Shown: positions 1-9,502, numbered from the stretch's first letter. The stretch: DNA of 64,000 nt from Pseudoalteromonas sp. S2755 (GCF_005886535.1 NZ_PNDS01000107.1:1-64000); one strand, 5' to 3'. The notes: generated by a model from the sequence alone, not told the origin. Translations and numbers: made by a program.

Positions 1-30
1 CATAAATAGAAGCTTGTGTCTCTGTCTTTA

Positions 31-196
31 TTATACCAATTGAATTAATTCTCTAATCAATTTGAAGGGTGAAATAGCATATTAGCTTCGTTAAAAACTT
101 TTCATTTAGAACAACTAAATAGCAAAATTTTTGCCTAGCTACTAAAGCTATTTCCCCGCTTCGAAATAGATCATTTACTTAATACAACTGGTATTA
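31..196. repeat. MITE-like dispersed repeat, copy 1
   Basis: This 166-bp non-coding element aligns without a single gap to 18367-18532, with about 130 of 166 positions identical by my count. Its ends are imperfect inverted repeats: the left end reads TTATACCAATTGAATTAA and the right end, reverse complemented, reads TAATACCAGTTGTATTAA. It carries no open frame of note. Its right end overlaps the TAA stop codon of the minus-strand gene that follows. The structure fits a MITE or REP-like element of the kind common in marine gammaproteobacteria; no mobilising transposase is in the window. Confidence 0.75.
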
Positions 197-538
197 CCTG
201 TTAAGTTGTCGGTTAATCTTGATCATACCCACCCCACAAATAGTGAGATATACGAGATATAAAGCGATGCGGTTAGTCCAAGTAGGCTCTGGGGAAGGCA
301 TGACAACACGCAAGTAATCGTTCAAAACCAGCATACCGACACCGACAATGATTGCTGTCAATTTAAAGTGGCGGTGATTGGCTGAAGAAATGGTAAACAA
401 GGAAACTAAGAGTAGTACAAGGCTTAAGTAAAATGCTAAAACAGCCATGCTACCAGGCACAACACTTGGGGCTAATGCTAGCACAGACAGGCCGACTACA
501 AACCAACCTATGAGATTTTTTACTGATTTATACGACAT
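194..538 (-). CDS. small four-helix membrane protein, unknown function
   Basis: The product is a 114-residue, strongly hydrophobic protein with four predicted membrane segments, roughly residues 8-28, 31-51, 60-80 and 92-110. I chose the ATG at 538 because AAGGAG lies 8 bases upstream and the protein then begins MSYKSVKNL; the frame stays open further upstream but adds only a hydrophilic stretch without a ribosome site. No enzyme motif is visible and I do not recognise the family. The TAA stop lies inside the terminus of the 166-bp repeat at 31-196, so the element may have replaced the original end of the gene. The gene stands alone, divergent from the next one. Confidence 0.6.
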   Translation of the reverse strand: MSYKSVKNLIGWFVVGLSVLALAPSVVPGSMAVLAFYLSLVLLLVSLFTISSANHRHFKLTAIIVGVGMLVLNDYLRVVMPSPEPTWTNRIALYLVYLTICGVGMIKINRQLNR

Positions 539-816
539 GTTATTTCTCCTTAAACAAATGCTCGTTAATTTATGCAACTTTGTTTGATTTATCGAATACA
601 AACAGAACTATCAAATGTATCGGTATCGAAACAGAGCATGCCGAGTGTATCGATAATGGCACGCAAAATACAATATGAGTAAAGCGATAAAAGCCTACAT
701 CGTATTGATTGTATGGATAAAAAGACAAAAAGTAAAAGCTGGTATCAAAACTGCTAGTTAAGCTTACATTAGAAAACATGCAATAGTGATAATTGATACA
801 CTAACAAGGACACAAT

Positions 817-1821
817 ATGTTTATTAAATCGCTTATATATACCTCTTGCACGGTTATTATTTTGTATAGTGTTTTAGCACAAGCACAGCAACTTAGCGCT
901 CAAATGACAACGCTTGAGTCCGCTTTTTATCATCGCCAGTATCAGCAAGTCACTAAAATGCTTAACACGCTAAAAGATAAAGATCTTGATGCTGAAATAA
1001 TGGCGGTGTCAGTTGCGGTTGCGCAAAATGATGATGATAAAGAAACGCTGTTAAACACCCTAATTAAGCGTCATATAGACAACGCAAAGATGCATTTTAC
1101 TGCTGGTCATTTATGGTATCAAATCAAAAAGCAGTCCAATCTTTTTAATAAACTTAGCTTAGTTGAAAAGTCTAACAAGCACTTTATAAGAGCTGCAGAG
1201 CTGGCGCCAAATAACCCTGAGTACCTAGTATCTGCAGCGAAAGCATTAGCTATAGAAAGTGGCTTTTGGGATTCTGAAAAAAAAGCATCAAAAGCGATAG
1301 TCGATAGACTAGAAGCAATGGATGACCGCTACTATAACTTAGCTTTTATGGACTACCTGCAAAATACCCAAAATGAAGCGTTAGCCCTAAAAACGGCAGC
1401 TTTTGTGGGGCAACATTATGCGCAAGATATCGTTTTGATCCATCGGGCTGCTAACTTATTATGGACTTTTTCAGCGAAAGACGCAGCGCAGCGTTTATTC
1501 GCTAGCGGGTGCCTGATTGAGCATATTGCATTAAGCCAACTACCAACGTGGAGAGATACTTGTGTTTCATCGGCTTATTTAGCGCTTCAGCAACACGGTG
1601 ATAAGCATAGGGCTGTTGTTGCTATGGAGCGCTTATTGGGAAAAGAGCAAGTTCAGGATGAGCAGCATATAGAGTATCTAATGCTTCAGGCAGAGTTATA
1701 CCGTGTACTGACACAAAACGAAAAGGCTAGAAGTGCCTATCTTCAGGCATTGGACTTAACCAAAGCGCGCTCAACTGAGCGAGATATACACCGAGCTCTC
1801 GCTGGACTAAAAGATAAATGA
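817..1821 (+). CDS. secreted TPR-like protein of unknown function
   Basis: The product is a 334-residue protein with an N-terminal signal peptide (about residues 1-23, ending in AQAQ), so it is probably periplasmic. The mature part is helical. A segment around residues 115-145 (KHFIRAAELAPNNPEYLVSA) has the A..P.n....A spacing of a tetratricopeptide repeat, and another candidate lies near residue 300 (ARSAYLQALDLTKAR). TPR proteins are usually scaffolds; no catalytic motif is visible. AAGGA lies 8 bases before the ATG. It is monocistronic, with a small gene convergent downstream. The partner and role are unknown. Confidence 0.65.
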   Translation: MFIKSLIYTSCTVIILYSVLAQAQQLSAQMTTLESAFYHRQYQQVTKMLNTLKDKDLDAEIMAVSVAVAQNDDDKETLLNTLIKRHIDNAKMHFTAGHLWYQIKKQSNLFNKLSLVEKSNKHFIRAAELAPNNPEYLVSAAKALAIESGFWDSEKKASKAIVDRLEAMDDRYYNLAFMDYLQNTQNEALALKTAAFVGQHYAQDIVLIHRAANLLWTFSAKDAAQRLFASGCLIEHIALSQLPTWRDTCVSSAYLALQQHGDKHRAVVAMERLLGKEQVQDEQHIEYLMLQAELYRVLTQNEKARSAYLQALDLTKARSTERDIHRALAGLKDK

Positions 1822-1912
1822 GCTAAGTTCGAAAAAGCCGGAGGGATATGTTGGGAATAGACAACCTCAAGTATCGAGAGGTGTTCATTAGGTTATTTTA
1901 TGCAAAATGAAC

Positions 1913-2152
1913 CTATGCCCATGTATCTAGATTCTCACCTTTATGCTCTTCATGAGATTTCTCCTCTTCTTCATCTTCCTTTTCCTCTATTTTTTCATGC
2001 TCAGCAGCTTGGCGTTTAAGATCGACATCAGTTTTTAAATCTTTCTTAACTTTTTCAATCTTATAGTGCTGCACACCAGCAACATGAAAAGTGGGTTTAT
2101 GTGTGATGTCTAATCGCACTATAGGGCCTAGAAACGGCTTAAAAGCATCCAT
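1913..2152 (-). CDS. small acidic protein of unknown function
   Basis: The frame encodes 79 residues from the ATG at 2152, which has a strong GGAGG 5 bases upstream; a GTG 12 bases further up would be inside the ribosome site. The first 45 residues look folded (MDAFKPFLGPIVRLDI), while the last third is almost entirely Glu, Lys and Asp and is likely a disordered or coiled tail. No signal peptide or membrane segment is visible and the family is not recognised. It lies between the TPR-like gene and the his leader, transcribed away from the his operon. The good ribosome site supports a real gene. Confidence 0.5.
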   Translation of the reverse strand: MDAFKPFLGPIVRLDITHKPTFHVAGVQHYKIEKVKKDLKTDVDLKRQAAEHEKIEEKEDEEEEKSHEEHKGENLDTWA

Positions 2153-2307
2153 AGATTCCTCCACTAACTTACTGTTGATATTACTTATTATCGACTGTTA
2201 TAAGCTATTCTTTAATTTGTTTGAAAAAATGTTTGCTAAACTCGGTAAGATTATGTTTATCTATATATGAACTTTTTGAATAGCATATTAATTACAAAGG
2301 TAACATC

Positions 2308-2358
2308 ATGCTAATGACACTGACAGCAAAACATCATCACCATCATCATACGGGATAG
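2308..2358 (+). CDS. hisL: his operon leader peptide
   Basis: A 16-residue reading frame, MLMTLTAKHHHHHHTG, has six consecutive histidine codons. AAAGG lies upstream and the frame ends 130 bases before hisG. This is the classical sensor of charged tRNA-His: when histidine is short the ribosome stalls on the His codons and the downstream RNA folds into the antiterminator. It is too short for ordinary gene callers. The RNA structures needed for attenuation are visible directly downstream (2395-2463). Confidence 0.93.
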   Translation: MLMTLTAKHHHHHHTG

Positions 2359-2394
2359 CCTGTCAGTTATTTCGCTGGTGGGTTATTCCTGAAA

Positions 2395-2449
2395 GGAACC
2401 TCCGGCGAGATGTAAACTAGAGTTAATATTTATTTCGCCCCGAGGTTCC
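2395..2449 (+). promoter_or_regulatory. his attenuator: antiterminator pairing
   Basis: GGAACCTC at 2395-2402 is perfectly complementary to GAGGTTCC at 2442-2449, and CGGCG just after the first arm can extend the pairing with CGCC before the second. The second arm is the left half of the terminator stem, so the two structures exclude each other. An upstream hairpin (GGTT...CCT gaa AGG AACC, about 2381-2400) would sequester the first arm when the leader is fully translated. Confidence 0.8.
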
Positions 2450-2465
2450 GCCTCGGGGTTTTTCG
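2438..2465 (+). terminator. his operon attenuator terminator
   Basis: CCCCGAGG and CCTCGGGG form an 8-bp GC-rich stem with a 5-base loop, followed by a run of T. It lies between the leader peptide and hisG and is the terminating conformation of the attenuator. Confidence 0.9.
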
Positions 2466-2488
2466 TTTAAAGAATTAGGAAATAAATA

Positions 2489-3388
2489 ATGAGCAATAGC
2501 AACCGTTTAAGAATCGCAATCCAAAAATCAGGCCGTCTTTCAAAGGACTGCCAAGCCCTACTCAAACAACTTGGTGTAAAACTAAACCTACGTGAACAGC
2601 GTTTAATCGCTCACTCCACCAACATGCCTATTGATGTGCTTAGAGTGCGAGATGACGACATTCCGGGCCTAGTGATGGATGGTGTTTGTGATTTAGGCAT
2701 TGTAGGCGAAAACGTTTTAGAAGAAGCTCAAGCTGAGCGTGTTCGCAACGAGCAGTTTGCTGAGGTTACTAAGCTTTCAAAACTGGACTTTGGCTTTTGC
2801 CGCCTAGCGCTAGCGTGGCCACAAGAACTAGGTCAACAGCAAAAAGCATGGTTTAACGGCAAACGTATCGCAACCACCTACCCTGAGATTTTAAAGCAAT
2901 ATCTAAAGCGTGAGAATATCGACGCCAGCGTGGTCATGTTGACAGGTTCAGTAGAAGTTGCGCCAAGAGCAGGCCTTGCTGACGCCATTTGTGACTTAGT
3001 ATCAACCGGTGCAACGCTTGAGGCTAATGGCCTTATGCAAGGTGATACCATCCTAGAATCTAACGCTTGCCTCATTCAAAATGCAGCATTGACTGACCAA
3101 AGTAAGCTTGCGCTTATCGATAAGCTAATGCCACGCCTTAAAGGGGTGAAACAAGCAAAAGAAAGCAAGTACATCATGATGCATGCACCAAAGAATAAAC
3201 TAGATGAAGTATGTGCGTTACTTCCAGGCACAGGCCAACCAACTTTACTTGCACTTGCTGGCAGCGATGAATATGTTGCACTTCACATGGTCAGCTCTGA
3301 AACCCTATTTTGGGAAACGATGGAAGAGTTAAAAGCGCTTGGTGCTAACTCGATTCTCGTGATGCCAATTGAAAAGATGATGGAGTAA
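2489..3388 (+). CDS. hisG: ATP phosphoribosyltransferase
   Basis: HisG catalyses the first committed step of histidine synthesis, joining ATP and PRPP to give phosphoribosyl-ATP, and is feedback-inhibited by histidine. The 299-residue product is the long form, with a two-lobed catalytic part (about 1-220) carrying the PRPP-binding segment near [20 protein letters not shown], and a C-terminal ACT-like regulatory domain from about 225. It is the first structural gene after the attenuator, with hisD starting 4 bases after its stop. Length and gene order match the enterobacterial operon. Confidence 0.97.
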   Translation: MSNSNRLRIAIQKSGRLSKDCQALLKQLGVKLNLREQRLIAHSTNMPIDVLRVRDDDIPGLVMDGVCDLGIVGENVLEEAQAERVRNEQFAEVTKLSKLDFGFCRLALAWPQELGQQQKAWFNGKRIATTYPEILKQYLKRENIDASVVMLTGSVEVAPRAGLADAICDLVSTGATLEANGLMQGDTILESNACLIQNAALTDQSKLALIDKLMPRLKGVKQAKESKYIMMHAPKNKLDEVCALLPGTGQPTLLALAGSDEYVALHMVSSETLFWETMEELKALGANSILVMPIEKMME

Positions 3389-3392
3389 CAGC

Positions 3393-4688
3393 ATGTTTGA
3401 TTGGCAGCAAGCCACCATCGAGCAACGCAGCGAATGCTTGAGCCGTCCTGCGGTCAAAGTGGGCGATAAGGTAAAAGCAGCAGTTGAAAAGATAATTGAT
3501 AACGTCGCTCGCAACGGCGACAACGCATTACTTGGTTATGCCGAGCAGTTTGACACACGTATTAATCCAAGAATACGGGTAACGGGATCAGAGCTTATTG
3601 AAAGCGAATTTGCGTTAACACCTGAACTTAAAAGTGCTATTGACCAAGCGTATAGCAACATTAAAAAGTTTCACCAGTTGCAGTTACCGCAAAGTAAGAA
3701 AATTGAGACTCAGCCAGGTGTGATCTGCGAGCTCAGATATCAAGCGATAGAAGCCGTGGGTTTATATGTGCCAGGTGGTAGCGCGCCACTGCCTTCTTCT
3801 GTATTGATGCAAGGCGTGTGTGCGCAGCTAAGTGGTGCAAAAACAATCGTGTTGGCAACGCCGGTTAAAGGCGATAGCCAAATACATCCTGCGATTTTGT
3901 ATGCGGCTAAATTGTGTGGTGTTACCGATGTGATTGAATGTGGTGGTGCAGGTGCAATTGCTGCCATGGCGCTAGGAACTAACAGCGTACCACAAGTGAA
4001 CAAAATTTTTGGTCCAGGCAATAGCTTTGTCACAATGGCAAAACAGCTGCTTTCTCAGTCAGTGCCTGGACTTGCGATTGATATGCCGGCTGGCCCTTCA
4101 GAGGTGTTAGTGATTGCAGATAAGGGCGCTAACCCAGAATTTATTGCCGCCGATCTACTTTCTCAAGCGGAGCATGGGGAAGACTCGCAAGTAATATTGT
4201 TAGCGTCTGACAGTCAACTTATCGAAGAAACTGAAGCTGCAATTGAGCGTCAACTAAGCAAGCTTAGTCGCGCTGATATTGCCAGAGCTGCGCTTAAAAA
4301 CAGCACGCTGATTTTAGTTGAGAGCATAGAGCAAGCATTTGAGATCTCAGCAGAATATGGGCCAGAACACCTAATCTTACAGATAAGAGATGCAGAGCGT
4401 TTCCTGCCGCTAGTAAAAAACGCAGGCTCAGTGTTTGTTGGTGACTATACGCCAGAATCAGCGGGTGATTATGCGTCTGGCACCAACCATGTATTGCCAA
4501 CTTATGGTTATTCAAAAACCTACTCAAGTTTAAATCTGATGGATTTCTATAAGGCTTACACAGTACAAACCATCACAAAAGAAGGCCTTCGTGGTTTGCG
4601 CTCTGCCATTTTACCTTTGGCACAAGCTGAGGGCCTAGATGCACATGCGAACGCCGTTAAAGTGAGGTTGGAGAATAATAATGACTAA
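3393..4688 (+). CDS. hisD: histidinol dehydrogenase
   Basis: HisD oxidises L-histidinol to histidine in two NAD-dependent steps, the last reactions of the pathway. The 431-residue product has the glycine-rich segment GGAGAIAAMALGT, the metal-binding region SQAEHGEDSQ, and the catalytic Glu-His pair in EYGPEHL near residues 322-328. The C-terminal SAGDYASGTNHVLPT block also matches the family. Its last 8 bases overlap the start of hisC, which suggests translational coupling. Confidence 0.97.
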   Translation: MFDWQQATIEQRSECLSRPAVKVGDKVKAAVEKIIDNVARNGDNALLGYAEQFDTRINPRIRVTGSELIESEFALTPELKSAIDQAYSNIKKFHQLQLPQSKKIETQPGVICELRYQAIEAVGLYVPGGSAPLPSSVLMQGVCAQLSGAKTIVLATPVKGDSQIHPAILYAAKLCGVTDVIECGGAGAIAAMALGTNSVPQVNKIFGPGNSFVTMAKQLLSQSVPGLAIDMPAGPSEVLVIADKGANPEFIAADLLSQAEHGEDSQVILLASDSQLIEETEAAIERQLSKLSRADIARAALKNSTLILVESIEQAFEISAEYGPEHLILQIRDAERFLPLVKNAGSVFVGDYTPESAGDYASGTNHVLPTYGYSKTYSSLNLMDFYKAYTVQTITKEGLRGLRSAILPLAQAEGLDAHANAVKVRLENNND

Positions 4689-5748
4689 TATTGCGTTACC
4701 AAATAACATTGAAAAGCTTAAGGCTTACAGCTCTGCAAAGAGTGCAAAGTTGACCGGCACCACGTGGCTCAATGCCAATGAAAGTCCATACCCTCGTGTG
4801 CTTGAAATGTGCTTTGATAACTTAAACCGTTATCCAGATCCGCAACCACAAGCGGTAATTGATGCCTATGCAGGCTACGCTAAGGTCGAGCAAACAAACG
4901 TACTAATGACGCGTGGTGCCGATGAAGGCATTGAGTTATTAGTACGCACATATTGTGAACCGGCCAAAGATAGCATTGCAATCTTTACCCCTACTTATGG
5001 TATGTACAAAGTTACGGCAGACACCCACAACATCGCTATTAATGAATTAAGCCAAGATCAGCTTGCCGATGACGATGTGGATACACTAACCGCTGCAATT
5101 GGCGACGCTAAACTTGTCTTCGTTTGTAATCCAAATAACCCAACCGGTGCAATGCAACCTGCCAGCAAAGTCGCTGCACTTGCCGATAAGCTTAAAGGCC
5201 GTGCAATCGTGGTCGTTGATGAAGCTTATATTGAGTTCTGTGAAGAAAAAACCTGTGTTGAGCTTATCAAAGAATTCTCAAACGTTGTTGTGCTGCGTAC
5301 GCTATCTAAAGCGTTTGCACTGGCAGGACTTCGCGTTGGCTTTATGTTAGCGAGTGAAGCGCTATTGGCTCCGGTGAGAAAAGTGATTGCGCCCTACCCT
5401 GTTTCTACAGTCGTGGCACAAATTGCAGCAACAGCGTTAACGTCAGATGCGATAACGCAGATGCGCCGGCAAGTCTCTATTTTGAACCTAGCAAAAAAGA
5501 AGCTTATACAATGGCTACAAGACAGCGAGTTCGTAAGCGCAATATTATGCGGCGAAGGCAACTTTGTTACTTTACAGCTAACCGACAAACAGTTTGTGGA
5601 GCAAGCGATGCGCCAAGGGTTAATCATGCGGCCATTTGTGCTGTTTGGCGAGGACAACTGGTTGCGGATCTCTATCGGCAACGAGCAGGAATTAAAACAA
5701 GTGGAAAACTGGCTGAAACGATGCCAAGTTACTGAGGAAGTATCATGA
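4681..5748 (+). CDS. hisC: histidinol-phosphate aminotransferase
   Basis: This PLP-dependent class I/II aminotransferase converts imidazole-acetol phosphate to histidinol phosphate using glutamate. The 355-residue product has the substrate segment NANESPYP at the N-terminus, CNPNNPTGA, VVDEAYIEF, and the PLP lysine in LRTLSKAFALAGLRVGF near residue 210. The ATG overlaps the end of hisD, and the 3' end overlaps hisB by ATGA. It sits in its usual place in the operon. Confidence 0.97.
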   Translation: MTNIALPNNIEKLKAYSSAKSAKLTGTTWLNANESPYPRVLEMCFDNLNRYPDPQPQAVIDAYAGYAKVEQTNVLMTRGADEGIELLVRTYCEPAKDSIAIFTPTYGMYKVTADTHNIAINELSQDQLADDDVDTLTAAIGDAKLVFVCNPNNPTGAMQPASKVAALADKLKGRAIVVVDEAYIEFCEEKTCVELIKEFSNVVVLRTLSKAFALAGLRVGFMLASEALLAPVRKVIAPYPVSTVVAQIAATALTSDAITQMRRQVSILNLAKKKLIQWLQDSEFVSAILCGEGNFVTLQLTDKQFVEQAMRQGLIMRPFVLFGEDNWLRISIGNEQELKQVENWLKRCQVTEEVS

Positions 5749-6806
5749 GCGCGCCCTATTTATTCATCGACCGCGATGGCACTATTATCGAAGAGCCAAT
5801 AACCGATAAGCAAGTGGATAGCCTAGAGAAGTTGGCACTATTACCCAATGTGATCCCAGCGCTATTACAACTGCAGTCGTTTGGTTACAAGCTAGTGATG
5901 GTATCTAACCAAGATGGTCTCGGTACAGATAGCTTCCCTCAAGCTGATTTTGATGCGCCTCAAGATAAAATGATGCAAATCCTAACAAGCCAAGGGATCC
6001 GTTTTGAAGAAGTTCTGATCTGTCCTCACTTTGACGAAGACAACTGCCAATGTCGCAAGCCTAAAACAGGACTACTCACTGAATTGATGCGCTCAGGCAA
6101 AGTGAACCTTAGCAAATCATTTGTTATTGGCGATAGGCAAACCGATATTCAGCTTGCAGAAAACCTTTGCATTGAAGGTATTCTCTACAAAGATAACTGG
6201 CCTGCTATTGTGACGCAGTTAACCACCTTAAATCGCAGTGCACAAATTACCAGAAATACCAAAGAAACACAGATTTCGGTAGCGATAAATCTGGACCAGC
6301 AAGCCAATGGAGAGATTTCAACGGGGCTTGGTTTTTTCGACCACATGCTAGATCAGATCAGAACTCACGCTAACCTTGGCCTGAATATTCAGGCGAAAGG
6401 TGACTTACATATAGACGAGCACCACCTCGTAGAAGACATCGGAATTGCCCTTGGTCAGGCCTTTAAGACCGCGCTTGGTACAAAATCACAAATCGCACGT
6501 TATGGCTTTGCGTTGCCTATGGACGAATGTAAAGCAGAATGTCAGTTGGATTTATCTGGACGCGCGTCTTTTGTACTTAATGCTGACTTTACACGAGATA
6601 AAGTGGGTGACTTAGATGTTCAAATGGTTGAGCATTTCTTTAAATCCTTCGCGGATAATGCGGCAGTGAGTTTAATTTTGAGCGTAAGCGAAGGTAATGC
6701 CCACCACCAAGTTGAGGGCTTATTCAAAGCATTTTCTCGTGCTATTCGTATGGCAATTGCAATAGATGCGTCACAGCAAATGGCAAGTTCTAAGGGGTGT
6801 TTATGA
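5745..6806 (+). CDS. hisB: bifunctional histidinol-phosphatase / imidazoleglycerol-phosphate dehydratase
   Basis: The 353-residue product fuses two pathway enzymes. Residues 1 to about 165 are a HAD-type phosphatase with the nucleophile motif FIDRDGTIIEEP and a Zn-binding Cys/His loop (CPHFDEDNCQCRKP). Residues from about 166 are the dehydratase, with the metal-binding motifs LGFFDHMLDQI, DEHHLVEDIGIALGQA and HHQVEGLFKAFSRA. The fusion is typical of gammaproteobacteria. The start overlaps hisC by four bases (ATGA), and the TGA stop overlaps the ATG of hisH. Confidence 0.97.
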   Translation: MSAPYLFIDRDGTIIEEPITDKQVDSLEKLALLPNVIPALLQLQSFGYKLVMVSNQDGLGTDSFPQADFDAPQDKMMQILTSQGIRFEEVLICPHFDEDNCQCRKPKTGLLTELMRSGKVNLSKSFVIGDRQTDIQLAENLCIEGILYKDNWPAIVTQLTTLNRSAQITRNTKETQISVAINLDQQANGEISTGLGFFDHMLDQIRTHANLGLNIQAKGDLHIDEHHLVEDIGIALGQAFKTALGTKSQIARYGFALPMDECKAECQLDLSGRASFVLNADFTRDKVGDLDVQMVEHFFKSFADNAAVSLILSVSEGNAHHQVEGLFKAFSRAIRMAIAIDASQQMASSKGCL

Positions 6807-7393
6807 TTGCAATTATTAATACTGGTTGTGCCAATATTAACTCAGTGCGTTTTGCATTTGAGCGCCTTGGTGTCACACCTGAAGTGATCACAGCACCGGA
6901 GAAGCTAGCCCGCTTCGAACGAGCAATTTTACCCGGCGTAGGTCATGCCAATGTAGCAATGAAGCGCTTAAATGAGCAAGGCTGGGCAGAGGCAATAGCC
7001 GACTATCAACGGCCTTTGATGGGGATTTGTTTAGGGATGCAACTGCTTTGTGAGTCTACTGAAGAAGGGGATATTCCGTGCTTAGGTCGCATTCCGGGTA
7101 AGGTTGAGTTATTAGAGACTAACGAGTTAACTGCACCGCACATGGGCTGGAATAATCTTCGTGTGGTGAAGCCCCATGCGCTCACGACAGGGCTCAGTGA
7201 ACAAGACCAAGTGTACTTTGTACATAGTTTTGCGCATACCATCAATCAATCGACACTGGTTTCGGGTGAGTACGGTCAAGCGTTTTCTGCGATTGTTGCA
7301 AACGACAATTATGCCGGCATGCAATTTCACCCTGAGCGCAGCGGCAAGGTTGGCGCGCAGCTTTTACAAAACTTTATTAATTGGCAGCTATAA
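6803..7393 (+). CDS. hisH: imidazole glycerol phosphate synthase, glutamine amidotransferase subunit
   Basis: HisH releases ammonia from glutamine and passes it to HisF. The product is a 196-residue class I glutamine amidotransferase with the nucleophile elbow GICLGMQ (catalytic Cys) and the His-Glu pair in FHPERSGKVG. I chose the ATG at 6803: it overlaps the hisB stop as ATGA and has AAGGGG 6 bases upstream, whereas the GTG at 6797 lies inside that ribosome site. Confidence 0.96.
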   Translation: MIAIINTGCANINSVRFAFERLGVTPEVITAPEKLARFERAILPGVGHANVAMKRLNEQGWAEAIADYQRPLMGICLGMQLLCESTEEGDIPCLGRIPGKVELLETNELTAPHMGWNNLRVVKPHALTTGLSEQDQVYFVHSFAHTINQSTLVSGEYGQAFSAIVANDNYAGMQFHPERSGKVGAQLLQNFINWQL

Positions 7394-7404
7394 AAGGACG
7401 AACA

Positions 7405-8139
7405 ATGATTATTCCCGCTTTAGATGTATTAGAGAACAATATTGTTCGTTTGTATCAAGGCAAGTACGAAACCGCACAGTTTTACCCATTTAATTTAGCG
7501 GAGCGTTTACTTGAATACCAAAATGCAGGTGCTGCAAAGCTCCATTTGGTGGATTTAGAAGGTGCTCGAGACCCGAGCAAAAAGCAATGGCGCGCTATTC
7601 AAGCAGCGACGAAGGCTTTATCTGTACCCTTTCAAGTAGGCGGTGGTATTCGCAGTATTGACGACGTAAAGCAATGGCTAGATGCCGGAGCCGCCCAAGT
7701 GGTGATAGGCTCGATGGCGGTAGATAAACAGCAAGAAGTTGCAGCATGGATTAAAGCATGTGGCGCCGATAAATTTGTGATAGCACTTGACGTGAACAAA
7801 ACCGAAAGTGGCTGGTCTCCCGCGACTCACGGCTGGCTAAATGATGCGAAAAGCGATCTATTCGAGCTGTTAGATTTTTATGTAGATCAAGGTGTAAGCG
7901 ATTTTTTATGCACAGATATCAGTAAGGATGGCACGATGACAGGTCCATCGTTTGCATTATACGAAGACATCACTAAGCATAACAGTGCAATTAAAGTACA
8001 AGCATCTGGAGGCGTGAGCTCTCTTGACGATATTGCACGGCTTGCAAAGCAACAAGTAGGTGGAGTAATACTTGGCAAATCGCTACTTGAAGGTGTTTTT
8101 AGCGTTGAGGAGGCTCTAATATGCTATCAAAACGCATAA
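7405..8139 (+). CDS. hisA: phosphoribosylformimino-AICAR phosphate isomerase
   Basis: HisA isomerises ProFAR to PRFAR. The 244-residue (beta-alpha)8 barrel starts [20 protein letters not shown] with the catalytic Asp near residue 7, and has two phosphate-binding ends, QVGGGIRS and QASGGVSS. The ATG at 7405 has AAAGGA 8 bases upstream and lies 11 bases after hisH; the upstream in-frame TTG at 7381 is inside hisH and lacks a site. Its 3' end overlaps hisF by 19 bases. Confidence 0.96.
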   Translation: MIIPALDVLENNIVRLYQGKYETAQFYPFNLAERLLEYQNAGAAKLHLVDLEGARDPSKKQWRAIQAATKALSVPFQVGGGIRSIDDVKQWLDAGAAQVVIGSMAVDKQQEVAAWIKACGADKFVIALDVNKTESGWSPATHGWLNDAKSDLFELLDFYVDQGVSDFLCTDISKDGTMTGPSFALYEDITKHNSAIKVQASGGVSSLDDIARLAKQQVGGVILGKSLLEGVFSVEEALICYQNA

Positions 8140-8894
8140 TTCCTTGTTTAGACGTAAAAGACGGTCAGGTGGTCAAAGGCGTTAAATTCCAAGGCCATGA
8201 AGTTGTCGGTGATATTCTTGATCTCGCCCAGCGTTATAGCGAGGCAGGTGCTGATGAACTGGTGTTTTATGAGATCAGTGCCAGCGTTGAAAAGCGTTTG
8301 CTTGATGTGAATTGGGTAGCTGAAATTGCCAGACATATTAATATACCATTTTGTGTAGCTGGTGGGATTAAATCGGTGGCTGATGCGGCTCGAGTGCTTG
8401 AGCAAGGCGCGGATAAGATCTCCATTAATAGCCCCGCCATTGCAAGGCCTGAACTCATCAAAGAGTTACATGACGAATTTGGTAAGCAATGTGTGGTTGT
8501 GGGTGTAGACAGCTTTTATGATAAGCAAACTCAAGAATATTTAGTATACCAGTTAACTGGCGATCCGAATGCGGCAAGTCGTACTCGATATAAAACGCAA
8601 GAATGGGTCAAACGAGTTCAAGACCTTGGTGCTGGAGAGATTGTACTTAATTGTATGAATCAAGATGGCGTGCGTAATGGTTATGATATAGCGCAGCTCA
8701 GCGCGATTAGAGCGCTGTGTAAAGTGCCACTTATCGCCTCTGGCGGCGCAGGCAGTATGCAAGACTTTGTTGATGTATTCAAACAAACTAATGTAGACGG
8801 TGCTTTGGCTGCAAGTGTGTTCCATAAAGGTGTGATTGAAATTCCAAAGCTCAAGCAGTTCTTAATAAATAATGATGTGGCAGCACGACAATGA
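8121..8894 (+). CDS. hisF: imidazole glycerol phosphate synthase, cyclase subunit
   Basis: HisF condenses PRFAR with ammonia to give imidazole-glycerol phosphate and AICAR. The 257-residue (beta-alpha)8 barrel has the catalytic Asp in [15 protein letters not shown] and the second catalytic Asp in [13 protein letters not shown], plus phosphate loops CVAGGIKS and ASGGAGS. GAGGAGG lies 7 bases before the ATG, inside the end of hisA. The stop overlaps the next start as ATGA. Confidence 0.97.
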   Translation: MLSKRIIPCLDVKDGQVVKGVKFQGHEVVGDILDLAQRYSEAGADELVFYEISASVEKRLLDVNWVAEIARHINIPFCVAGGIKSVADAARVLEQGADKISINSPAIARPELIKELHDEFGKQCVVVGVDSFYDKQTQEYLVYQLTGDPNAASRTRYKTQEWVKRVQDLGAGEIVLNCMNQDGVRNGYDIAQLSAIRALCKVPLIASGGAGSMQDFVDVFKQTNVDGALAASVFHKGVIEIPKLKQFLINNDVAARQ

Positions 8895-9502
8895 TAATTA
8901 ATAAACAAAACATAGCAGAAGTAGATTTTAATAAATCAGCACTCATTCCAGCTATCGTACAAGACGTATTAACCGGGGTAGTGTTGATGCAAGGCTTTAT
9001 GAACAAAGAAGCCCTTGAAGTGACACTAGAAAAGCAACTTGTGACTTTTTATTCGCGTTCTAAATCGCGTCTTTGGACCAAAGGTGAAACTTCAAATAAT
9101 GTGTTAACTTTGGTGGAAGTGCATACCGATTGTGATAAAGACAGCCTGCTGATTTACGCAAAGCCGCAAGGTCCAACTTGCCACCTTGGCAGCGAAAGTT
9201 GCTTTGCGGACACCATGCCAGAGCTTGCATTTTTAGGTAAGCTTGAGCGAGTGATTGCCCAGAGGAAAAATGCATCCCCTGAAAGTAGTTATACCGCTTC
9301 TTTATTTGCAAAAGACTTAAGTCGTAGTTGTCAAAAAGTCGGAGAAGAAGGTGTTGAAGTGGCGCTGGCGGCGATGAAAAACGACAACGAAGAATTGCTC
9401 AATGAGTCCGCGGACTTACTATATCATCTTATTGTGTTACTGCAGAGGCAGGGCCTTACACTTAGTGACGTGGTAGATACGCTCCAAGATAGACATAATT
9501 AA
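8891..9502 (+). CDS. hisI: bifunctional phosphoribosyl-AMP cyclohydrolase / phosphoribosyl-ATP pyrophosphatase
   Basis: This enzyme (also called HisIE) carries out the second and third steps of the pathway. The 203-residue product has an N-terminal cyclohydrolase domain (about 1-110; [21 protein letters not shown], and Cys ligands in HTDCD and [12 protein letters not shown]). The C-terminal MazG-like pyrophosphatase domain (about 115-203) has [13 protein letters not shown] and [14 protein letters not shown]. It starts in an ATGA overlap with hisF and closes the operon. Confidence 0.97.
   Translation: MIINKQNIAEVDFNKSALIPAIVQDVLTGVVLMQGFMNKEALEVTLEKQLVTFYSRSKSRLWTKGETSNNVLTLVEVHTDCDKDSLLIYAKPQGPTCHLGSESCFADTMPELAFLGKLERVIAQRKNASPESSYTASLFAKDLSRSCQKVGEEGVEVALAAMKNDNEELLNESADLLYHLIVLLQRQGLTLSDVVDTLQDRHN

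Noticed and set aside
6797-6799. GTG as the start of hisH
   Set aside because: It lies within the AAGGGG ribosome site of the ATG at 6803, which also forms the usual ATGA overlap with hisB.
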